A DNA stretch of 38,737 nt from Chlamydiia bacterium. GTDB lineage: Bacteria; Chlamydiota; Chlamydiia; Chlamydiales; GCA-2402025. This document shows, in pieces, positions 33,006 through 38,737 of the stretch. The number at the start of each line of letters is the position of its first letter. Positions within the stretch are counted from its first letter, which is position 1. The position numbers and the translations under genes were made by a program. The notes beneath the pieces are model-generated. The model made no database searches and was not told the origin of the DNA. It worked only from the letters and a program-made list of their open reading frames with translations. The stretch lies in assembly GCA_022601395.1 (NCBI GenBank), contig JAJACS010000017.1, positions 1 to 38,737 of the forward strand. Reading direction: 5' to 3'.

Positions 33006-33908
33006 GCTTTTTTTCGCTCTAGGATGTGCTTTGTCATACACTTCCTTTTTCACCTTATGAGAGACCTTAGTATAAATCGTTGTTGTCGAAAGACTCTCAT
33101 GGCCAAGAAGCGTCTGTATCGTTTTTAAATCCATTCCATTTTCAAGCCAGTGCGTCGCAATACAGTGACGAAGGGTGTGAGGAGTCACTATCGATGCAAA
33201 CCCGCACATTCTAAAATACTTCTTAAACATACGGTCTACAGATCTTTCAGAAATCCTCTCTCCCCACTTGTTTAAGAAAATTGCATTTGCGTCCTTCTCC
33301 TCGTAGTGCTCTTTTGTCAGCTCCTCCCTTTCTTTATGAATCAGGTATTTCTTGATCCAAGAGGCTGCAACCTTTGTGATTGGAAGGAGCCTTTCTTTTT
33401 TCCCCTTTCCCTTAACTTTAACCATGCAGCGGCTAAAATCAATATCCAATCTATCAAGGGACGTAAGCTCACTTAAACGAAGCCCTGAACTATAAAAAAG
33501 CTCTAAGATACATCTATCACGAAGTCCTAAATAACTCGTATCATCAGGACTGTTTAAAAAAAGATCCACCTGCTCTACCGTCAAAATAGAAGGGATCCGC
33601 TTTTCTTGCTTCGGTGACTGGATCATCTCTAGCGGATTTTCAGGAATGTGATTTTCTCTTACAAGATACTTAAAGAAAGAACGCAAGGAAGAAAGCCTTC
33701 TTAACGCTGTCTTCTTAGAAGATGTTTGATTGAGCATCGCGAGATACCTACGAACAAGCTTCTTATCAACATCGACAAGAGATCCTTTTTGCTGATTCAG
33801 GAAATTCATAAATAGAAAAAGATCCATTTCATAATTACGAATCGTATGCTTCGAAGCATGCTTTACATTTCTGTAATAAGAGAGGAAATCTGCTATCTTT
33901 ACCTTCAT
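32991..33908 (-). CDS. xerC: Tyrosine recombinase XerC
   Basis: XerC with XerD resolves chromosome dimers at dif. The 305 residues carry all catalytic positions: Arg144 ('SSGLRLSEL'), Lys168 in the beta-hairpin ('VKGKGKKER'), His244 and Arg247 ('HTLRH'), His270 ('LLGHESL') and Tyr279 ('TTIYTKVS'). The SAM-like N-terminal DNA-binding domain spans about 1-95. Linkage to ybiT matches CT347-CT348, so this is the housekeeping enzyme and not a phage integrase. The stop codon (TAA on the minus strand, 32991-32993) falls within the conserved 3' core motif of rnpB on the plus strand. Confidence 0.93.
   Translation of the reverse strand: MKVKIADFLSYYRNVKHASKHTIRNYEMDLFLFMNFLNQQKGSLVDVDKKLVRRYLAMLNQTSSKKTALRRLSSLRSFFKYLVRENHIPENPLEMIQSPKQEKRIPSILTVEQVDLFLNSPDDTSYLGLRDRCILELFYSSGLRLSELTSLDRLDIDFSRCMVKVKGKGKKERLLPITKVAASWIKKYLIHKEREELTKEHYEEKDANAIFLNKWGERISERSVDRMFKKYFRMCGFASIVTPHTLRHCIATHWLENGMDLKTIQTLLGHESLSTTTIYTKVSHKVKKEVYDKAHPRAKKSLGKQ
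32996..33014 (+). terminator. Possible rnpB terminator inside the xerC 3' end
   Basis: The 3' arm of RNase P helix P1 contains a small local hairpin (GCTT, TCCC, AAGC; 32996-33007) followed at once by seven T (33008-33014). This could end rnpB transcription. It lies in the last codons of the convergent xerC gene. The stem has only four pairs, so efficiency is doubtful. Confidence 0.4.
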
Positions 33909-34245
33909 AACCTTACGTTAAAATCATCAAACGTTTTAAGACAAAACAAATCGTATCAAATCATCTGAATATTAATCCTGAGCAAGCTCGCAGAACTCTA
34001 GACTCCCTTAGAGCATAAAAACCAAGAAAATTAAGCGCTACAGCCCAAGAATTTTCTTAACAAATCTAAAGTCTAACATAGTTCTAGAGAGTTTAGATAA
34101 AGCTGCAACTATTATCCAAAAGATTTTCGTGACAAGACAACTATAAGCTTTTCTGCAACTAATATATGTAGAAAATACCATGTTATTTATTCACTGCTTG
34201 TATAAAGTATTCTCCTTCTTTTAATTAAACAACCAAAGATGAAAC
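33909..34245. other. Gene-free divergent intergenic region with one inverted repeat
   Basis: These 337 bases separate xerC (-) from the Cys-rich gene (+). They must hold both promoters. I found no convincing ORF or tRNA. AAGAAAATT (34024-34032) and AATTTTCTT (34050-34058) form a 9-bp inverted repeat with a 17-base spacer. TATAAA-like boxes near 34200-34212 could serve the plus-strand gene, but no clear -35 partner is evident. AT content is higher than in the flanking genes. Confidence 0.5.
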
Positions 34246-34914
34246 ATGTCAGCACTTCCAGCCCCCCGAGCAACACATTACATGCGTGTAGCTTATTCCG
34301 ATCTTACAGTAGATCAAAAAATCATAGGCAAATTTCCAGCCGAAGGCTTTGCAGATCAATTTACTCGAATCGGGAGACTTGCTAGAATTCAAGCAGCTCA
34401 GCAGAACGCAATGACGCGCTACAATAAAATCGCAAGTGAAAAACTGGAATGGCCAAAAAGTGTCTCATTCACAACTACTTCTGGGAGTTGGCAGACCTGT
34501 TCTTTACTCAAGTATTCTCGATGCTTCTTTTGTAAACAAGCACCAGATCCTGGATTTACACCATCACAGCTTGCTACTTGCTCAAAGCATAGCGAAAAAT
34601 GTTCTAACCTTCTTTGTGCACTAAATCCCTTAGAAAGATCCATAAAAGTAGAATTACATTTATATCAGCTTTCAAAGGTTCTGATGAGAGCAAAGCCAGA
34701 CAACTACACCTCGATGACTCCTAGCGAGTATGGTGAATATACCTCTCATGTAAAAGATGTGATTCTGCCTTCAACACACAGCGATGTCTCTCAAGCCCTA
34801 TCTGAGCTTTACGAGACTCCAGACGGTGCGCTTATTACAAAATTTGTTGATAATTTTGAAATTTTCTATGTACTTACATTCTTAATCGCTAAGGCGAAAG
34901 GGCTCGAGGTTTAG
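34246..34914 (+). CDS. Unknown Cys-rich protein, possible zinc-binding effector
   Basis: I do not recognise this 222-residue protein. It has no signal peptide or membrane helix. A Cys/His group in the middle (C85, C93-x2-C96, C112-x2-H115-x3-C119-x4-C124) could bind one or two zinc ions, somewhat like the RING-like genes at 19.4-22.3 kb, but the order differs. The rest is mainly helical (about 40-70, 130-150, 185-220). It stands alone, with long gaps on both sides, between conserved genes. That suggests an accessory, lineage-specific insertion between xerC and ybiT, which are adjacent in Chlamydia. Export by T3S is a guess. Confidence 0.7.
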   Translation: MSALPAPRATHYMRVAYSDLTVDQKIIGKFPAEGFADQFTRIGRLARIQAAQQNAMTRYNKIASEKLEWPKSVSFTTTSGSWQTCSLLKYSRCFFCKQAPDPGFTPSQLATCSKHSEKCSNLLCALNPLERSIKVELHLYQLSKVLMRAKPDNYTSMTPSEYGEYTSHVKDVILPSTHSDVSQALSELYETPDGALITKFVDNFEIFYVLTFLIAKAKGLEV

Positions 34915-35025
34915 ATACGTCTAATCTATTTTTCAACCTAGCCTTTTAGACGGAAAAGACCCTTGAGAATTGAACAAATATTTGTTAGAATGACTACTTT
35001 TTATAACTATAACTTCTAAGTATTT

Positions 35026-36609
35026 ATGATTTCACTAAATGACATTTCAAAAGTTTTTGGCGGCAGAACACTATTTGAGAAAATAAGCGCTAGCTTTAAC
35101 CCTGGAAATAGGTACGGTTTAACAGGACCAAATGGAGCTGGAAAATCCACCCTTTTGAAGATCGTCATGGGACAAGAAGCCCCTACTACTGGCTTCGTAA
35201 GCCTTCCAAAAAGAGTTGGTTTCTTGAAGCAGGATATCGAAGCTTTCAAAGATTACTTAGTAAGAGACGTCGTTGTCATGGGGAATGAAGCTCTTTGGGC
35301 TGTCATGGAAGAGAGAGATAAGCTCTACGAACAAGAGATGACTGACGCAGTTGGCATGAGACTTGGAGAAATCGAAGAAGTTATCGCAGATGAAGATGGA
35401 TATAGCGCTGACGCTGATGCTGAAATCTTACTAAGCGGAATGGGAATTGAAGAAGAGTTCTTTGAAGTGAAAATGTCTGAAATCGCAACGGATCTGCAGT
35501 TTAGAGTTCTACTTTGCCAAGCTCTATTTGGAAAACCTGAAGCTCTACTTCTCGATGAACCTACAAACCACCTTGACTTAACATCGATTGGCTGGCTTGA
35601 GAAGTTCCTTCTTGACTACACGGGAACACTTGTAGTGGTCTCTCACGATAGACACTTCCTAAACGCGGTAACAACACACATCGCTGATATCGACTACGAC
35701 ACCTTGATCATCTACCCAGGTAACTATGATGAGATGATCGTTGCAAAAACTTCATCAAGACAAAGTGAAGAAGCAGAAAACAAATCAAAAGAAAAAAAGA
35801 TCGCACAGCTAAAAGAATTCGTCTCTAAATTTGGCTCCGGTACAAGAGCCTCTCAAGTGCAGTCCCGTATTAAAGAAATAAACAGACTCCAGCCTCAAGA
35901 GATGAAAAAGACCAATATCCAAAGACCTTTTATCCGCTTCAAGCTTCCTGAAAAAGACGCAGGTAAAATTGCCATCACTACTGAAGATCTCGAAAAATCT
36001 TTTGAAGACAACCATGTGATTAAAGGGTTTTCAAAGGAAATCCTCAAAGGGCAAAAGATCGGCGTTATTGGTAATAATGGAATGGGAAAAACCACCCTTC
36101 TAAAGCTTCTTGCAAAAGAGTTTGAACCAAGCTCCGGAACAGTCAGCTACGGGCACAACGCTGTTGTTGGCTACTTTGCTCAGAACCACCAAGAAATCGT
36201 AGATAAAACAAGAAAGATCAATAATTTCGACTGGCTCAAAGAGAAAAAAGCAAAAGCCTATGATCAAGAAATTAGAGGCGTTCTTGGAAAAATGCTATTC
36301 TCTGGTGATGACGCCTTTAAAGAAATCTCAAAGCTCTCTGGTGGAGAAACTGCAAGACTCATCCTAGCTTCTTTGATGCTCAATGAATACAACACTCTTA
36401 TCTTAGATGAGCCAAACAACCACTTGGACCTAGAAGCTGTTTCTGCTCTTGGCGTTGGTCTATCAGAATTTAAAGGCACTGCCATCGTTGCTTCGCACGA
36501 TAGGGACCTGATCGATAATTTTGCAGAGCAAATCATCTCTATAGAAGATGATGGCATTCATTACTTCGATGGTACGCTCGAGCAGTACCTCGAAAAGAAA
36601 GCCAAATAA
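35026..36609 (+). CDS. ybiT: ABC-F ATPase YbiT-type
   Basis: This 527-residue soluble protein has two ABC domains and no membrane part, as in ABC-F translation factors that act at the ribosomal E site. Domain 1 has 'GPNGAGKST' and 'LLLDEPTNHLD'. Its signature is degenerate ('MSEIATDLQFRVLL' where LSGGQ is expected), which is normal for the YbiT branch. Domain 2 has 'GNNGMGKTT', 'KLSGGETARL' and 'LILDEPNNHLD' (Asn for the usual Thr). The interdomain linker (about 240-300) is Lys/Glu-rich. It matches CT348 in linkage to xerC. The stop overlaps the next start (TAATG). Confidence 0.93.
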   Translation: MISLNDISKVFGGRTLFEKISASFNPGNRYGLTGPNGAGKSTLLKIVMGQEAPTTGFVSLPKRVGFLKQDIEAFKDYLVRDVVVMGNEALWAVMEERDKLYEQEMTDAVGMRLGEIEEVIADEDGYSADADAEILLSGMGIEEEFFEVKMSEIATDLQFRVLLCQALFGKPEALLLDEPTNHLDLTSIGWLEKFLLDYTGTLVVVSHDRHFLNAVTTHIADIDYDTLIIYPGNYDEMIVAKTSSRQSEEAENKSKEKKIAQLKEFVSKFGSGTRASQVQSRIKEINRLQPQEMKKTNIQRPFIRFKLPEKDAGKIAITTEDLEKSFEDNHVIKGFSKEILKGQKIGVIGNNGMGKTTLLKLLAKEFEPSSGTVSYGHNAVVGYFAQNHQEIVDKTRKINNFDWLKEKKAKAYDQEIRGVLGKMLFSGDDAFKEISKLSGGETARLILASLMLNEYNTLILDEPNNHLDLEAVSALGVGLSEFKGTAIVASHDRDLIDNFAEQIISIEDDGIHYFDGTLEQYLEKKAK

Positions 36610-37355
36610 TGTCACTTTTTTTTACCAAAAGAAAGTTTCAAACCTACTCGAAAGAATCTCAGCACAAAAAGGCCTCAGAGCTTTTAAAAAGTCTTTATCT
36701 GGAACTGCTCTACCAAAAGAGTATTCCAACTGATGATTTCGAAAACTACAAAAGCTTATGCTCTTGGATGGAGCTTGATGATGTCGCACCCTCTCTTGAA
36801 AAAATTTCCGAGAGATACCATTTGCACATCAAAGAAGCCTGCATAAACTTAAACGAGCATGAATTCCTACCAAAAGTGGAACACCTAGATAAAAGTGTTG
36901 CTGATCGTTTTTTAGATATCGACATCTACCTTGATAACATCCGCTCAAGCTTCAATATCGGAAGTATCATGAGAACAACAGAAGCTCTCAGACTTGGCCG
37001 ATTAATATTTGCAAGCGAAATGGCTAGACCTGACCACAAAAAAGTTCTCGATACTGCTATGGGTACGGACAGATTTCAAACACCTCAAGTAGATGCCAAT
37101 TTCATCCCAACTAAAACACCTGTTATCGCAATAGAAACTGCAGAAAATGCCACCCCTCTTTATGACTTTACCTTTCCTGAAAATTTCACGTTGATTTTCG
37201 GAAACGAAGAATACGGCATAAGCGAAAAGTATCTAAAGAAAGCTGACCATATTGTTAAAATCCCTTTGCATGGAATCAAAAACTCTCTTAATGTCGCAAC
37301 CGCTTTTTCCATCGTCGGATATGAAATCAGGCGTCAACTGAGGGCAAATGCATGA
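36609..37355 (+). CDS. SpoU/TrmH-family RNA 2'-O-methyltransferase
   Basis: The 248-residue protein carries the three SPOUT motifs: 'NIGSIMRTTEALRLG' (motif 1), 'LIFGNEEYGIS' (motif 2) and 'KIPLHGIKNSLNVATAFSI' (motif 3). These form the knotted SAM site. Enzymes of this family methylate ribose 2'-OH in tRNA (TrmH, G18) or 23S rRNA (RlmB). The N-terminal 90 residues are a helical extension, not an L30e-like domain, so TrmH-like is more likely than RlmB, though the target cannot be set. Its start overlaps the ybiT stop by one base, and folE overlaps its own end by four bases, so the three genes are one operon. Confidence 0.92.
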   Translation: MSLFFTKRKFQTYSKESQHKKASELLKSLYLELLYQKSIPTDDFENYKSLCSWMELDDVAPSLEKISERYHLHIKEACINLNEHEFLPKVEHLDKSVADRFLDIDIYLDNIRSSFNIGSIMRTTEALRLGRLIFASEMARPDHKKVLDTAMGTDRFQTPQVDANFIPTKTPVIAIETAENATPLYDFTFPENFTLIFGNEEYGISEKYLKKADHIVKIPLHGIKNSLNVATAFSIVGYEIRRQLRANA

Positions 37356-37957
37356 CAAAACTCATAGATAAGCAAACAGGCTCTAAACTCTCAAGTAAGC
37401 AGAAAAAAAAGAAGATCGAATACCACTTTAGCGAAATCCTAAAAACATTAGAGCTTGATCTTACCGACCCTTCTTTATCAGAGACACCCGCGCGCGTTGC
37501 AAAGATGTATGTCGATGAAATCTTCTACGGGCTTGACCCGCAGAAATTCCCCTCCGTAACTTACTACGAGTGCAAAGACATGCAAGACGATGACATGATC
37601 GTCATCAGTAACATCTCTGTAAATAGTACATGTGAACATCACTTTGTGCCTGTTGTTGGCAGCGCCTACATCGGATACTTCCCAAGCGGGAAAATCATCG
37701 GCCTTTCTAAAATCAACCGTATCGTTGAGTATTTTTCTAAAAGACCTCAACTCCAGGAAAGACTCACAACACAAATAGCAGACTGTTTATCCTATATACT
37801 TGATACAGAAGATATTGCCGTCTATATCAAAGCAAAGCACTTCTGCGTCACAACAAGAGGTGTACAAGACAAAGGCTCTGAAACCATCACAAAAACATTC
37901 AGAGGGAAGTTCAAAGACTCTGGCGTGAAAAAAGACTTTCTCATCCATATTCGATAG
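37352..37957 (+). CDS. folE: GTP cyclohydrolase I
   Basis: FolE converts GTP to 7,8-dihydroneopterin triphosphate, the first step to folate. The zinc ligands are present: Cys94 and His97 in 'STCEHHFVP' and Cys165 in 'HFCVTTRG'. 'IIGLSKINRIVEYFSKRPQ' is the classic substrate-site helix. At 201 residues the length is standard. Its ATG overlaps the methyltransferase stop (ATGA). Folate made here would serve GlyA, encoded 7 kb away on the other strand. Confidence 0.96.
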   Translation: MTKLIDKQTGSKLSSKQKKKKIEYHFSEILKTLELDLTDPSLSETPARVAKMYVDEIFYGLDPQKFPSVTYYECKDMQDDDMIVISNISVNSTCEHHFVPVVGSAYIGYFPSGKIIGLSKINRIVEYFSKRPQLQERLTTQIADCLSYILDTEDIAVYIKAKHFCVTTRGVQDKGSETITKTFRGKFKDSGVKKDFLIHIR

Positions 37958-38104
37958 TGCTTTAGGATGATGTATCAGAAGTGTCTACCTTCCTATTTGC
38001 ACTCAAAAAGAAGTTCCAAAAAACAACATCGATCCAAACACTCTTGCACCCTTTTTTTGAATATGATACTCATTGGATAAAGTATGCATCCAAGGTTATG
38101 TCCT

Positions 38105-38575
38105 ATGAAAAAGGAATCTGAAGAAGAAGCTGTAAACATCCCAACACACTCAGAGAGAGAATATGTAGATCCTTCCGAGATTTGCAACACCCTAAGAGTG
38201 CGGATCCTTTGCTTTATCATGGACATTGAAGAGCTCATCAATAAACCTGAAACCGCTGATAACCCTGCCTTTCTTGATAAACTCTCTGCAGATATATCAG
38301 CTATGAACTCACTTAGCGATTGTGCAGGAAGCTGCACAAGAAATATCATGGACGCTGGAAGAATCATTAATGCTGTTCTCACATGCCCCATCGATATCAA
38401 AGACACTGGCATGCAGATCACGACTCTTGATGCAGCTCTGAAATATCGAGAAAACAAAGAGTTCTATGATATTTTCTCAACAATTTTAAAAGCTTACCAA
38501 GAACAGAAAGAAGAGTCCGAGACACTGCTTAATGAATTAAAAATCCTAGCTTTCGATCTTACCGGAGAAGCCTAA
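38105..38575 (+). CDS. Unknown small helical protein
   Basis: I do not recognise this protein of 156 residues from ATG 38105. An in-frame ATG at 38084 would add seven. I prefer 38105 because AAGG at 38091-38094 lies upstream and the N-terminus then reads MKKESEEEAVNIPTHSE. The body is predicted helical and acidic, with four Cys (in 'ICNTL', 'ILCFI', 'DCAGSC', 'LTCP') and no membrane or signal segment. The C-terminus looks like a coiled coil (QEQKEESETLLNELKIL). The 147 bases before it hold no obvious gene. It may be a structural or regulatory protein of the lineage. Confidence 0.72.
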   Translation: MKKESEEEAVNIPTHSEREYVDPSEICNTLRVRILCFIMDIEELINKPETADNPAFLDKLSADISAMNSLSDCAGSCTRNIMDAGRIINAVLTCPIDIKDTGMQITTLDAALKYRENKEFYDIFSTILKAYQEQKEESETLLNELKILAFDLTGEA

Positions 38576-38680
38576 GTATACTTTTGCGCCGGGTTAACAA
38601 AAAATATTTTTATATATTCGCTTCAACATAATTCCAGTAAAAGCTAACATCTTTTCTTTTTTATAAACTCGGAAGTTTAT

Positions 38681-38737
38681 ATGAAGATATGTGTGCTAAC
38701 TCGTCACCTAAACTATTCACAGCAAAAAGAGCTATAC
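38681..38737 (+). CDS. Start of an unknown gene, cut by the window end
   Basis: ATG 38681, preceded by GGAAG at 38671-38675, opens a frame of 19 codons reaching the right edge without a stop (begins MKICVLTRHLNYSQQ). The spacing and codon use look genuine. Too little is visible to name it. Confidence 0.45.
   Translation, partial: MKICVLTRHLNYSQQKELY

Noticed and set aside
32991..33908. xerC as an integrase marking a genomic island
   Set aside because: Linkage to ybiT and full XerC motifs match CT347-CT348; no att-like repeats or tRNA were seen nearby.
34024..34058. 9-bp inverted repeat as an intrinsic terminator
   Set aside because: It has a 17-base loop and no flanking T-run on either strand, and no gene ends into it.
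35455..35535. Lost ABC signature in domain 1 of the ABC-F protein as a sign of decay
   Set aside because: The same replacement is normal in the YbiT branch (E. coli YbiT has a matching degenerate signature).

Overview
The window comes from a member of the Chlamydiae outside the genus Chlamydia, most likely an amoeba- or protist-associated 'environmental' chlamydia. Coding DNA is dense and moderately AT-rich. The first 15.8 kb carries the chlamydial type III secretion (T3S) block in the order known from C. trachomatis CT663-CT674: chaperone, cdsD, cdsE, cdsF, cdsG, CT668-like, cdsN, cdsO, cdsP, cdsQ, pkn5, cdsC. Other chlamydial linkages are also kept: glyA-clpP-dapF (CT432-CT430), the zinc-ribbon protein CdsZ (CT398), and xerC next to the ABC-F gene (CT347-CT348). 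I cannot fix family or species from this sequence.

Layout. 1-15.77 kb (+): T3S operon block with several departures from the Chlamydia version. CdsP is much larger and is followed by a second, small CdsP-like gene. CdsQ has a well-placed internal start. Pkn5 joins an apparently competent kinase to a degraded PP2C/SpoIIE-like domain. The secretin CdsC has a periplasmic neck of ten repeats. The chaperone reads in frame from a very AT-rich segment with an unrelated-looking motif. 15.9-17.3 kb (+): a TPR-type lipoprotein overlapping a YidD-like secreted protein. 17.3-18.0 kb (-): a Myb/SANT-like gene that looks frameshifted. 18.0-19.35 kb (-): der.

19.4-22.3 kb (-): five consecutive small genes. 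Four encode an N-terminal RING-like Cys/His motif, and all five encode a C-terminal two-lobed hydrophobic hairpin like that of chlamydial inclusion membrane (Inc) proteins. This is the best candidate here for an undescribed system: a set of membrane-anchored, RING-type host-directed effectors.

22.4-30.4 kb (-): SWIM-SNF2 helicase, then (in transcription order glyA, clpP, dapF, ald) a set tied to D-amino-acid and peptidoglycan precursor supply. 30.5-31.6 kb (-): a secreted seven-blade YVTN-type propeller. 31.9-33.0 kb (+): cdsZ, then the RNase P RNA gene starting five bases after its stop codon and running into the 3' end of the convergent xerC. 34.2-38.7 kb (+): a Cys-rich orphan, ybiT, a SpoU methyltransferase, folE, a small unknown protein, and the first 19 codons of a gene that leaves the window.

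How it fits together: the T3S genes build the export machine (rings CdsC/CdsD, needle CdsF with CdsE/CdsG, ATPase CdsN/CdsO, ruler CdsP, sorting platform CdsQ). CdsZ may link export to sigma-54. The RING/Inc-like proteins and the Myb-like and Cys-rich orphans are plausible clients, though their secretion is inferred. I saw no tRNA, CRISPR array, insertion sequence or replication origin.
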